The notes below the pieces were generated by a model. It did no database searches. It worked only from the letters and a program-made list of their open reading frames with translations, and was not told the origin of the DNA. The position numbers were made by a program, and so were the translations under genes. From contig VFKK01000230.1 in the NCBI GenBank assembly GCA_009885605.1, positions 1 through 17,123 on the forward strand: a stretch of DNA of 17,123 nucleotides, in the 5' to 3' direction. Source of the stretch: Cyclobacteriaceae bacterium. GTDB taxonomy: Bacteria > Bacteroidota > Bacteroidia > Cytophagales > Cyclobacteriaceae. Below, in pieces: positions 1 to 7,126 of this stretch (position 1 is the first letter of the stretch; each line of letters starts with the position of its first letter).

Positions 1-1043
1 TAAAATACTACACCGAAAGTGATTGGGTTCAGCTCAGGTCCTTTTCCATCCTGGAAGAGCTCGTTGAGATCGTAGCTGGTGAAGAATTTTACCCGGCCTA
101 TTCCCAGTTCTCCCCGGATACCGTATCTGAAATTTTCCAGATAAAGTCCGGTTGATTCTTTGTCTTTTTGTCTACCTGAGCCACCGATTTCTTCATAGAC
201 GTACTTGGATTGGCCACCCAGTCTATATCCGGCATAAGGACCGGCTGCGATTCGGAAGCCTTTCTTCCCTTGGTTATTCATTTTACCAAAATCCAATTCC
301 AGCATGGTCATAGCCGTGATGTAGGAGGATGAGATTTTACTTTTGAAGCCATCTACATCTGTTCTCTGAATGAATTCAATCTGATCGTCTCCTCTTACAG
401 CCTGATAGTCTCTGTTTTCAAACTTGAAATTGTAGAAGTGAAAGCCCATTCCGAAGTTCCAGTTAAAACCCTTTGAGATTCGCTGGGCAGCCATGAAATT
501 CAGGCCAACCTGCCAGCTTCCCCAGCCTTTGACTGCGTAAGGATTGTCTGAGGTAGGGAATTTTCCATTGTCCAGGTAGTTATTTACTCCCAGGTCCACA
601 TTGAAATAAGTTCTGAAAGGCGGATCGGCATTTTTGCGGGTTCCGGTTTCCACTTTCACTTTGGTGTTTTCTCCGGATTCATCCACGTAGACTCGGATGC
701 CTCCCACATTTACTTCTGTTTCGGCACCATCCTCACGAACTGATACCACGTCTTTGGTTGTCCCATTTTTGGATTGCACCTGAACAATTACCATTTCGCC
801 TGTGTCCGGATTCTGCTCCAAATCAAGCTCTCTGATAATTTCATTAATGTTCATCAGCTTTAGTTTTTCGAAATCCTCTTTGCTATCTACTAAGATCACA
901 ACTCTTCCGGATTTCCCGAATTCTATCACTACACTATCCTTGAGGACGAGTGTTTCGGTGGAAATTGTGTTCTCTTTCAGGTTATTGGCAAAAGCCACCT
1001 GAACCAATGCCATCAGGCATACTAAAAGCAGGTATTTTTTCAT
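1..1043 (-). CDS. Outer-membrane beta-barrel protein, third gene of the sigma-factor operon (3' end at window edge)
   Basis: Reading from the ATG at 1043 there is one open frame of 347 codons to base 3. It starts with a clear signal peptide (MKKYLLLVCLMALVQVAFA, cleaved before NNL). Residues of about 30-130 form an acidic, soluble-looking region with Val/Ile-rich strands. From about residue 140 the pattern changes to alternating aromatic and polar strands rich in Gly, Tyr and Phe (for example FNWNFGMGFHFYNF), typical of Bacteroidota outer-membrane barrels. The last visible residues are GVVF, and the two leftover bases read TA on the coding strand, so the next base probably completes a TAA/TAG stop and the protein ends on Phe, as barrel proteins usually do. 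It lies 36 bp downstream of the membrane-protein gene and is probably co-transcribed with it and the ECF sigma factor. Function beyond a barrel or porin-like role is not recognisable. Confidence 0.82.
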   Translation of the reverse strand, partial: MKKYLLLVCLMALVQVAFANNLKENTISTETLVLKDSVVIEFGKSGRVVILVDSKEDFEKLKLMNINEIIRELDLEQNPDTGEMVIVQVQSKNGTTKDVVSVREDGAETEVNVGGIRVYVDESGENTKVKVETGTRKNADPPFRTYFNVDLGVNNYLDNGKFPTSDNPYAVKGWGSWQVGLNFMAAQRISKGFNWNFGMGFHFYNFKFENRDYQAVRGDDQIEFIQRTDVDGFKSKISSSYITAMTMLELDFGKMNNQGKKGFRIAAGPYAGYRLGGQSKYVYEEIGGSGRQKDKESTGLYLENFRYGIRGELGIGRVKFFTSYDLNELFQDGKGPELNPITFGVVF

Positions 1044-1079
1044 TTTCTGATTCTATTAAAAGATTCGGGTTGGTTTAGA

Positions 1080-1859
1080 TTAGGGTTTTTGATCGGCTCG
1101 CTCTTTTTTGGAAGTAAGTGTGGCGAAGAGATTATTTTTTGCATCCTGCAGGTCTGCAAAGCCATTATCCACTTTGCCAATAAATCCTTCGACAATACTG
1201 ACTGTTTTTCCGAGTTCTGTGATCAGGTTTTTGTTCACATCTTCTTTCTTGATTCCATTTGAGTAAATGTTCACCCGATAGAGAGGTTCTTCTGTTGTCT
1301 TTGCCTCAGCTACTGATTGATTGAGACTTGGAGTCTCTGTCAAAGGGATGCTCACTTCAGGAGTTTCTACTTTCAGGTCCGTCTTTTCGATCGGCTTGAT
1401 TTCCTCGGATGGGATTGTTTCGGTCTGAGCAATCAGGTTTTGAGGAGTGGTTTTGAAAGAAGGTGTAGTAGTTGGTTTAGTTTTCTTCTGGATTTGGGGT
1501 TTTTGAACAGGCTGAGCAATTGTCTCTTTAGCTTCTTCTTCCTGATTTTGAGCGGGAGAAGATTCAAGGATTATTTGTTCTTCGGTTCCGGACTGATTTT
1601 CCTGAACCATTTCCTGTTGAACTTCTTCGGCCATCAAGTTTTCTTCGTAGAGAATATCAGATTTTGGATAAAACAGGTAGCCCGCCATCAGCAACAAACT
1701 AATCGATGCAGCTATTGCCCACCAGATTCCTTTGTTGGATTCGGGTTTTTGAGGAAGCTGGTTTTCCAGCCTTTCCCAGGCAAGTGCGCTGGGCTTTACA
1801 CTGTGCTGGTCCAGTTTTTCTTTGAAAAACTCATCCAGATTTTTAGGTGCTTTAGCCAT
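1080..1859 (-). CDS. Single-pass membrane protein next to ECF sigma factor (putative anti-sigma or sensor)
   Basis: This is a 259-residue protein counted from the ATG at 1859. The open frame extends 11 codons upstream to an ATG at 1892, but the inner start is preferred because the N-terminus MAKAPKNLDEFFKEKLDQ matches the usual beginning of such Bacteroidota proteins and because an AAAGAAG stretch precedes it. The first 50 residues are a cytoplasmic helical segment (…FKEKLDQHSVKPSALAWERLE…), followed by one transmembrane helix (about residues 46-65, WWAIAASISLLLMAGYLFY) and a long extracytoplasmic region rich in Glu, Gln, Pro and Thr. Its start overlaps the sigma-factor stop by 8 bp (ATGGCTAA), so translation is coupled. 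No zinc-binding anti-sigma (ZAS) motif is visible. By position and topology it may bind the sigma factor, but this is inference. An alternative is a structural envelope protein partnering the barrel downstream. Confidence 0.78.
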   Translation of the reverse strand: MAKAPKNLDEFFKEKLDQHSVKPSALAWERLENQLPQKPESNKGIWWAIAASISLLLMAGYLFYPKSDILYEENLMAEEVQQEMVQENQSGTEEQIILESSPAQNQEEEAKETIAQPVQKPQIQKKTKPTTTPSFKTTPQNLIAQTETIPSEEIKPIEKTDLKVETPEVSIPLTETPSLNQSVAEAKTTEEPLYRVNIYSNGIKKEDVNKNLITELGKTVSIVEGFIGKVDNGFADLQDAKNNLFATLTSKKERADQKP

Positions 1860-2421
1860 TGATTCTTCTTTCGTTTGGTTGTTGACTGGCAATCTTTTCT
1901 TTCAAAACATTTCTTGCTCTGTTGAGCTGAGATTTGGATGTGCTCTCCGAGATTCCCAGCAGCTCGCTGATTTCACGATGAGAGTATCCTTCAATGGCAA
2001 AAAGGTTGAACACCGTGCGATAGCCAATCGGCAGGCTTTGGACCATTTCCATCAATTCCTCCACTTCAAGGTGATTGAGTTCGTAGTGATGATCGCGGTA
2101 TTCTGATTCATCTTCTATGTTGATCTCCATCATCAGGTGACGGTGACTTCTCAGCGTCATGAGCGCCTGCGTGACGATGATTCGCTTCATCCATCCTTCA
2201 AAACTTCCCTTGGCTTGATACTGCGTGAGTTTTTCGAAGATTTTCATGAAGCCTTCGATCATCACATCTTCGGCATGTTCCCGATCCTTCAGGTATCGGA
2301 TGCAGATGGCCAGAAATTTTCCGGAGTAGGTATCGTACAAGTGCCGCTGAGCTGACCGATCACCTTTGAGGCAACCTTGTAACAATCCTGATTCTGTAGA
2401 AAAATTGGTTCTGCTGAACAT
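1852..2421 (-). CDS. ECF-type RNA polymerase sigma factor
   Basis: This 189-residue protein has the two domains of group 4 (ECF) sigma-70 factors. Region 2 is at about residues 16-85 (GDRSAQRHLYDTYSGKF, then LKDREHAEDVMIEGFMKIF and the tryptophan-containing GSFEGWMKRI). Region 4 is at about 125-178 (LPIGYRTVFNLFAIEGYSHRE, then the helix-turn-helix ISELLGISESTSKSQLNRAR). The linker between them is acidic. It would direct core polymerase to a specific promoter set, often including its own operon. The ATG at 2421 directly follows AAAGGA, a close but usable ribosome binding site. It is first in an operon with the membrane protein (8-bp overlap) and the outer-membrane barrel protein, a gene order seen repeatedly in Cytophagales. 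The cue it responds to cannot be read from sequence. Confidence 0.93.
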   Translation of the reverse strand: MFSRTNFSTESGLLQGCLKGDRSAQRHLYDTYSGKFLAICIRYLKDREHAEDVMIEGFMKIFEKLTQYQAKGSFEGWMKRIIVTQALMTLRSHRHLMMEINIEDESEYRDHHYELNHLEVEELMEMVQSLPIGYRTVFNLFAIEGYSHREISELLGISESTSKSQLNRARNVLKEKIASQQPNERRING

Positions 2422-2505
2422 TCCTTTAAGCTTTCAAATAGGTAGATGCGAGGTTCAGAAAAATGGTTGCGTAGGTAAGTGAAAAAAAGTTAAATATTTC
2501 GTGAA

Positions 2506-2531
2506 TGCGATTGAATACTGCGACTGAATAC
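2506..2531. repeat. 13-bp tandem direct repeat between lipoprotein and sigma-factor genes
   Basis: Two abutting copies of TGCGAYTGAATAC occupy 2506-2518 and 2519-2531 and differ at one base (T or C at position 6). A partial third copy (GTGAA) precedes them at 2501. They sit just past the lipoprotein stop codon and 85-110 bp upstream of the sigma-factor ATG, so they could be an activator or repressor site for the sigma operon. No function is established. Confidence 0.6.
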
Positions 2532-2998
2532 TAATAGACTGCTTTATAATTGATCACAATATCAAGTAAAGTCCATTCACCTTCCTTCACGGTGAGGGGC
2601 TGCACGTTTCCTTCGCCATCAAATGTATTGGCGAAAAGTCCGTCTTCCTCGACTGTGAATACCGAATACCTGCCCGGATTGAGCTTGAGGGTGTATTTTC
2701 CTGATTCATCTGTTTCGATTTCTGTGATAGGTTTGGCAGCGAGACTTTTGAAAAGCCCGTCCTCCAAACTCATATCGGAGATTTTCAGCAGGGGATAGAT
2801 TCGTATGGTTCGTTTGACAGGGATTCCTTTGGGTTCCTTTGTGCTTTCTTTTCCCGAATCAGAGATCGTGGGCATGTGATTTCCCTCCAACCAAGTGACC
2901 TGACCGGTGATTCCCTGGCCTTCCGGCTGATAGGGTTTGCACTGCGTGGAAGTAAAAACTGTAGTCAAAGCGAGAAATAAAAGAAGGATCCGGTTCAT
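2531..2998 (-). CDS. Small lipoprotein with carboxypeptidase-regulatory-like (beta-sandwich) domain
   Basis: This is a 155-residue secreted protein. Residues 1-19 form a signal peptide that ends at Cys20 (…FTSTQCK), which suggests lipidation. The residue before Cys is Gln, so the lipobox is non-canonical and the lipoprotein call is likely rather than certain. After it, ITGQVTWLEGNHMP begins a single Ig-like/transthyretin-like domain of the carboxypeptidase regulatory (CarboxypepD_reg) type. Its typical features are the DESGKYTLKLNPGRYSVF segment at about residues 97-114 and a terminal strand (TLLDIVINYK). Such stand-alone domains are common surface or periplasmic lipoproteins in Bacteroidota, with no enzymatic activity expected. 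The gene begins 11 bp after the metallo-hydrolase stop and is probably co-transcribed with it. No Shine-Dalgarno sequence is visible. Biological role is unknown. Confidence 0.85.
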   Translation of the reverse strand: MNRILLLFLALTTVFTSTQCKPYQPEGQGITGQVTWLEGNHMPTISDSGKESTKEPKGIPVKRTIRIYPLLKISDMSLEDGLFKSLAAKPITEIETDESGKYTLKLNPGRYSVFTVEEDGLFANTFDGEGNVQPLTVKEGEWTLLDIVINYKAVY

Positions 2999-3009
2999 AG
3001 AAGTAAGAT

Positions 3010-4410
3010 TTAGATTCCTTCAAAGAGCAGAAATGATTCCAAATAAGTCGGAATGATGGTATTCCATCCTAATTCATCGTGGAGTTTCGCAGCCAGAGTT
3101 TGAGAGCTTTTCTCTTCTCCATGGATGACAAAGGTCATTTTTGGCTTTTCAATAAATCCTTCTGCCCATTCCATCAATTCGGCTTGATCAGCGTGAGCGG
3201 AAAGTCCCTCAACATGGTAGATTTTAGCCCGAACAGGTACCTCCTGACCATATATCCGAATGGTTGGTTCGCCTTCCAACATGCGTCTTCCGCGAGTTCC
3301 TTCTGCCTGAAAACCTGCGAAAATCACTCCGTTTCGTTCATTTGGCAAGTGACGGAAAAGATGATGGAGAACCCGACCCCCTGTTGCCATTCCACTGGCC
3401 GAAATAATGATGCCTTTTCCTTTGAAATGATTGAGTGACTTGGATTCCTCTTGTTTTTGGTAATAATGGAGCTGATCATTCTGAAAAGGGTGCTGATCTT
3501 TCTCATCCAAAATCGCCGCCAACTGGTGATCTCTGTGGAAATCCTGGTATTGTCGGGTAGCATTGATCGCCATCGGCGAATCCACGAAGATTGGCACCTT
3601 CGGAATTTTGCCTTTTTGCATCAATACAAAGAGATAATACATCAATAGCTGGGTTCTGCCCACGGCGAAAGCCGGTATTATCACAAGGCCATTCTTATCG
3701 AAAACCTCCCGAATTACTCTTCCCAATTCCTCTTCGGGCTTATTAGTGGGAGAAATCCTGTCTCCATAAGTTGATTCTATCCAAAGGATATCTGCTTTGG
3801 GTACGAGTGTGGGAGGAAACATAATCGGGTCATGATACCTGCCCAAGTCACCCGAAAATACCAGTCTCTTCTCTTGATTTTCTCCCTTAATTACGATTTT
3901 GGCAATAGCAGCGCCGAGGATATGGCCAGAGTGGTAATAGGTGACTTCGACAGATTCATGAATTTTAAATGCTTTGTCAAAAGACATCGGAACCAGCATT
4001 GGAAAAACTGCTTCCGCATCTTCCATGGTGTAGAGCGGTTGAGGATTTTCGTGCCTTGAATAGCCTTTTTTCTGTGCATATTCCGCTTCCTCTTCCTGGA
4101 GCTTGCCGGAGTCTAAGAGCAATATCTTCGCAAGTTCGGCAGTGGCTAGGGTACAATAAATTGGGCCTTTGAATCCTTGCTTTACCAATCGGGGAAGGTA
4201 TCCGATATGATCCAAATGAGCGTGGGTCAAGACAATAGCCTCCATATCAATTTGAGGCATCGGAAATTTATCCCAGTTTCTCTCCCGAAGTTCTTTTCTG
4301 CCCTGAAACAAACCGCAATCTACCAGGAACTGAAAATCACCAATATCCAACAAGTAACGGGAACCAGTAACAGATCCTGCTCCTCCTAAAAATTTTACTT
4401 TAATATCCAT
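3010..4410 (-). CDS. Metallo-beta-lactamase-fold ribonuclease (beta-CASP/RMMBL, CPSF73-like)
   Basis: This 466-residue protein has the complete architecture of the bacterial YSH1/CPSF73-like exonuclease family. The metallo-beta-lactamase fold opens with VKFLGGAGSVTGSRYLL and carries motif 2, HAHLDH, at residues 63-68. Motif 3 is the His of SGH at 163, and motif 4 is the Asp of SGDLGR at 188. The beta-CASP insert is at about 210-370 (AFAVGRTQ at 248-255, ISASGMATGGR at 336-346). The C-terminal RMMBL segment contains GLSAHADQ (His406) and VIHGE (His430). All expected zinc ligands are therefore present and the enzyme should be an active cytoplasmic RNase acting on RNA ends or internal sites. Length is normal for the family. 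It is downstream of the PspC terminator and upstream of the small lipoprotein, so its promoter must be in the short 61-bp gap or inside the upstream gene. Confidence 0.93.
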   Translation of the reverse strand: MDIKVKFLGGAGSVTGSRYLLDIGDFQFLVDCGLFQGRKELRERNWDKFPMPQIDMEAIVLTHAHLDHIGYLPRLVKQGFKGPIYCTLATAELAKILLLDSGKLQEEEAEYAQKKGYSRHENPQPLYTMEDAEAVFPMLVPMSFDKAFKIHESVEVTYYHSGHILGAAIAKIVIKGENQEKRLVFSGDLGRYHDPIMFPPTLVPKADILWIESTYGDRISPTNKPEEELGRVIREVFDKNGLVIIPAFAVGRTQLLMYYLFVLMQKGKIPKVPIFVDSPMAINATRQYQDFHRDHQLAAILDEKDQHPFQNDQLHYYQKQEESKSLNHFKGKGIIISASGMATGGRVLHHLFRHLPNERNGVIFAGFQAEGTRGRRMLEGEPTIRIYGQEVPVRAKIYHVEGLSAHADQAELMEWAEGFIEKPKMTFVIHGEEKSSQTLAAKLHDELGWNTIIPTYLESFLLFEGI

Positions 4411-4435
4411 TTTGCCATTATTTTACTCAGAAGGT

Positions 4436-4467
4436 ACAAAAAAAGAGGCACCCAAAAGAGTGCCTCT
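4436..4467 (-). terminator. Intrinsic terminator after the PadR-PspC operon
   Basis: A perfect 8-bp stem, AGAGGCAC (4444-4451) and GTGCCTCT (4460-4467), encloses an 8-base loop. Read on the minus strand it begins 4 bp after the PspC-gene stop and is followed by a T7 tract (plus-strand A run 4438-4444), the standard rho-independent form. On the plus strand there is no matching T tract, so it is directional. Confidence 0.9.
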
Positions 4468-4471
4468 GCAA

Positions 4472-6436
4472 TTAGTCTTTCATAAAATATGCTTCTCTGA
4501 ACTTCGCGCGGGTAAGACTATCGATCGTTTCTTTTGACAGTTTCGTCGTGTCACTTTCGATTAATTCTTCCGGTTTTTCCTTCGATTTTTCGATGGATTC
4601 ATCGTTTCTACAGGTCAGACAAACTAGTCCTTGCTCGTTGAAAGTCCAGACGTTGGATTCAGAAACGTCCGAGTTTTGGTACCCATTTCTGTATAGCGTA
4701 TTTCTTAAGATATCCAGAAGTGATCGCTCCATGATGAAAGGTCTTTCGTAAGGAATCTCAAGAATCAGGTTTAATTTTTGATCCCGGAACGATTCGATTG
4801 TTGAAAGATCATATCCTTCATCAAAGGTGATTATGGAGTCACTCACTACATAATTATACCCGATTTGCTTTGCACGTTCCATTGCCTCGGCTTTGGTTTT
4901 TCCCCGTGAGAAAAACTCTTCTCTCAAACTTACTGTCGAATCAGCGGTACCTTCGAGTTTTAGGTTTACCTCATTGAAGGAGGTTTCTTCACCTACCGGA
5001 TTCATTCTCAGAATCAACGTTCCGGGAGTGACCGGGATGGCAGTTTCTACCTTGTGCCAGTTTTCTGATTTAAATAGTGCAACAATTCTTGGAATCTGGA
5101 ATGCTGAGATGCCTACGCAGAGCAACCACAATCCCAAAGCTACAAGTGCCAATCTGCCATTCACCAGATTCTTAGCTGCTATCACGCTGAGGCCAAGGAG
5201 AATGATGATGATGCCCGGAATTATCAGCAAACTTGAAGTCGCGATTAACAGCCAGATGGGAATCATATTTGAGAATAACTCAATAGGGAAGTTGTCCATC
5301 ATGATTTGGTAGTCATCGTTTGTCAGGACACCGAGGTAAACCGCAAGAGCTATAATCGGAGCGATCGTTAGGGAAAGTCCCACGAAGAAGACAATCAATC
5401 CGATAAACACCCGGATCACAGAGAATATAAATCTTCCCAATGGTCCCAATGCGCTGCCTATCCCCTCAATCACTTGTCCGATTAGACGGAAGGGTGTCAG
5501 GAGAATTTGTCTGGTTCTGGATTCAGGAATTTGAGAAGAAGGATTCAGGTTTTCCTTAATAGTTGAATCTATGTTGTCAAGCGTGATTTCTCCGCCTTTC
5601 ATTTTGATTCGCTCAGTGATCGAACTAGCCACTGGAGTGATAATCCAAAGAATCAGGTAGATCAGAAATCCGGATCCTCCTGCCAAAATCAAGAGTACGA
5701 AAGCTAGCCTTGCGTACACTACTTCAATGTTGAAGTAGGCAGCAACACCACTTGCCACGCCACCAATCACTTTGTCATCAGGGTTTCTGAACAGCTTCTT
5801 GATGTTTTTGTCTTCCGGTACATCATAAGAAACAGGTAAGATCACCCATAGAACGATGTAAGCGATCGCTGCAAAGAATCCAAAACTCAGATTGAATTTG
5901 AAGTCATCAAAAGGCAAAATATCCAGGAAGCCGAAGTTGAATCTCATATTACCGCTGAATAACAACAGGATCGCGATCAGGCGAGTCCAAAGCGGATCCA
6001 CCGAGAAGTAATGAGCCATTCCCGCACATACACCCCCTAGGATTTTCTTATTTTCAAGGCGAACCAATTTTTTGTACCCGCCTTTTTCAGGATCAGGAGG
6101 AGTCACGTATTTGTAGATGTCCTCTTCTTTCCCAAATGTGTCTTCCTGATCCAGATCTCCAACTTCTTCTTCCACCGAAGTGAAATCAGCGATGGTACCC
6201 ATTTTTTCAATGAGTTTGTCTACGTTTTCGGCAGTGATGACCTGTTTGTTGTTCTTCAGGTTGCTTAGGAAAATCTCAGCAATTCTATTTTCGATATCGG
6301 AGATGATTTCCTGATTGTCTTTATAGGAAGAAAAGTGTCGGTTGATGGCATCCAGATACTTCCTCAGCGTATCGTAACCGTCTTCTTCGATGTGGAACAG
6401 GATTCCACTGATGTTGATGCTTATGGTCTTCTTCAT
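4472..6436 (-). CDS. Large membrane protein with two PspC domains
   Basis: This 654-residue protein belongs to the Bacteroidota PspC family linked to envelope stress. Residues 1-90 form the family's soluble N-terminal domain (MKKTISINISGILFHIEEDG, then DIENRIAEIF). A first PspC domain spans about 122-203 (NKKILGGVCAGMAHYFSVDPLWTR, two hydrophobic stretches, LPVSYD). A second spans about 213-270 (DDKVIGGVASGVAAYFNIEVVYAR, then a hydrophobic hairpin). Three or four further transmembrane helices lie at about 340-450. The C-terminal 200 residues are soluble and mixed alpha/beta. Canonical PspC is only about 120 residues, so this is a duplicated and extended version. It begins 4 bp after the PadR gene and ends at a strong terminator, so the two make a bicistronic unit. 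The probable role is sensing or stabilising the inner membrane, with PadR as its controller. The molecular mechanism is not established for this subfamily. Confidence 0.9.
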   Translation of the reverse strand: MKKTISINISGILFHIEEDGYDTLRKYLDAINRHFSSYKDNQEIISDIENRIAEIFLSNLKNNKQVITAENVDKLIEKMGTIADFTSVEEEVGDLDQEDTFGKEEDIYKYVTPPDPEKGGYKKLVRLENKKILGGVCAGMAHYFSVDPLWTRLIAILLLFSGNMRFNFGFLDILPFDDFKFNLSFGFFAAIAYIVLWVILPVSYDVPEDKNIKKLFRNPDDKVIGGVASGVAAYFNIEVVYARLAFVLLILAGGSGFLIYLILWIITPVASSITERIKMKGGEITLDNIDSTIKENLNPSSQIPESRTRQILLTPFRLIGQVIEGIGSALGPLGRFIFSVIRVFIGLIVFFVGLSLTIAPIIALAVYLGVLTNDDYQIMMDNFPIELFSNMIPIWLLIATSSLLIIPGIIIILLGLSVIAAKNLVNGRLALVALGLWLLCVGISAFQIPRIVALFKSENWHKVETAIPVTPGTLILRMNPVGEETSFNEVNLKLEGTADSTVSLREEFFSRGKTKAEAMERAKQIGYNYVVSDSIITFDEGYDLSTIESFRDQKLNLILEIPYERPFIMERSLLDILRNTLYRNGYQNSDVSESNVWTFNEQGLVCLTCRNDESIEKSKEKPEELIESDTTKLSKETIDSLTRAKFREAYFMKD

Positions 6437-6440
6437 TTTT

Positions 6441-6770
6441 TCAATTCTTTGAGGTGATTTGTAAAGTGGAATTGACTAGTGCGTTCCATGTCTCGGACAA
6501 AGTTCCCAGGAAAGTCTTTCCTTCTTCGGTGATGGAGTAATATTTCCTTGGCGGACCGGATTCGGATTCTACCCAGCGGTATTGGACCAGAGAGGCTGAC
6601 TTAAGTCTGTTCAGCAGCGGGTAGAGCGTACCTTCTACTACGATCATCTGAACTTGTGTCAGTTCATCAATCAAGTCGGAAGTGTAAACCTCGCCCCTCG
6701 AAATGATGTGCAGCACGCAAAACTCCAGGAGTCCTTTGCGCATTTGAATCTGTGTGTTGGCGACATTCAT
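6441..6770 (-). CDS. PadR-family transcriptional regulator
   Basis: This 109-residue protein is a short-type PadR repressor, essentially one winged helix-turn-helix plus a C-terminal helix. Diagnostic segments are the N-terminal MRKGLLEFCVLHIISRGEVY (residues 10-29), the recognition-helix region VVEGTLYPLLNRLKSASLVQYRW (45-67) and the wing SGPPRKYYSITEEGK (71-85). The ATG at 6770 is chosen because homologs recalled from Bacteroidota begin with the same M-N-x-x-N-T-Q pattern. There is no convincing Shine-Dalgarno sequence. It is the first gene of an operon with the double-PspC protein. In this family, regulators usually repress their own operon by binding inverted repeats of ATGT/ACAT type, and such sites occur in the divergent region at 7030-7054, though far from this gene. 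The effector is unknown. Confidence 0.93.
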   Translation of the reverse strand: MNVANTQIQMRKGLLEFCVLHIISRGEVYTSDLIDELTQVQMIVVEGTLYPLLNRLKSASLVQYRWVESESGPPRKYYSITEEGKTFLGTLSETWNALVNSTLQITSKN

Positions 6771-7126
6771 GATAAGGTGATTAAGTGTCCTTTTATCGGG
6801 AAAATTACTTTTCCTATATGCCTTTCAGATGAAAAATGATACCAATCTTTTCCATGGTACCTTGTATAACCTAATTCCTTGCTATCAACAGCTATATTTT
6901 GAGTCAAAATTTTCAAAAAATGTCCTTTAAAGATGATTATGGATGATTTTAAAATTTCCGGTTAGTTGAGAGAAAAATGAAGATTGAAATCCGGGTCCCA
7001 AAAAAATTATATCATTGTTAAATTATTGAACATTTAAATGTACGATGGCGTACACTTTTCACATTATTTTTTAATTATAAACTGTGTTTTAAAAATTGGA
7101 CTTAGAAATTGGTTTATTTTAGAAAC
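6771..7126. other. Divergent AT-rich intergenic region between PadR and PorV2 genes
   Basis: This is the only gene-free stretch above 300 bp. It must contain the promoters of two opposing operons. It is strongly AT-rich, has no open frame with a credible start and family, and no RNA gene is recognisable. Apart from the overlapping inverted repeats at 7030-7054, nothing in it fits the Bacteroidota promoter consensus (TTTG with TAnnTTTG about 19 bp on) well enough to be called. Confidence 0.7.
7030..7054. promoter_or_regulatory. Two overlapping inverted repeats, candidate operator
   Basis: A perfect 12-bp palindrome ACATTTAAATGT (7030-7041) overlaps by three bases an inverted repeat TGTAC-N6-GTACA (7039-7054). 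ACAT/ATGT half-sites resemble those bound by PadR-family repressors. The site is about 75-100 bp upstream of the PorV2 start and 260 bp upstream of the PadR start, so either operon could be the target. This is a sequence observation only; no binding is demonstrated. Confidence 0.4.

Noticed and set aside
1317..1862. 181-codon open frame on the plus strand opposite the membrane-protein gene
   Set aside because: It is the complement of a Glu/Gln/Pro-rich gene, gives a Phe/Ser/Leu-rich product without family resemblance, and the minus-strand gene has a coherent topology and operon context.
4893..5312. 139-codon plus-strand frame inside the PspC gene
   Set aside because: Shadow of a membrane-protein coding frame; no ribosome binding site or family features.
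6800..6807. TAATTTTC (minus strand) as a Bacteroidota -7 element for the padR operon
   Set aside because: It lacks the final G and there is no TTTG at the required distance upstream, so it is not better than chance in AT-rich DNA.
6893..6901. TATATTTTG as a -7 element for the porV2 operon
   Set aside because: Three bases instead of two lie between TA and TTTG and no -33 element is correctly spaced; also over 200 bp from the start.
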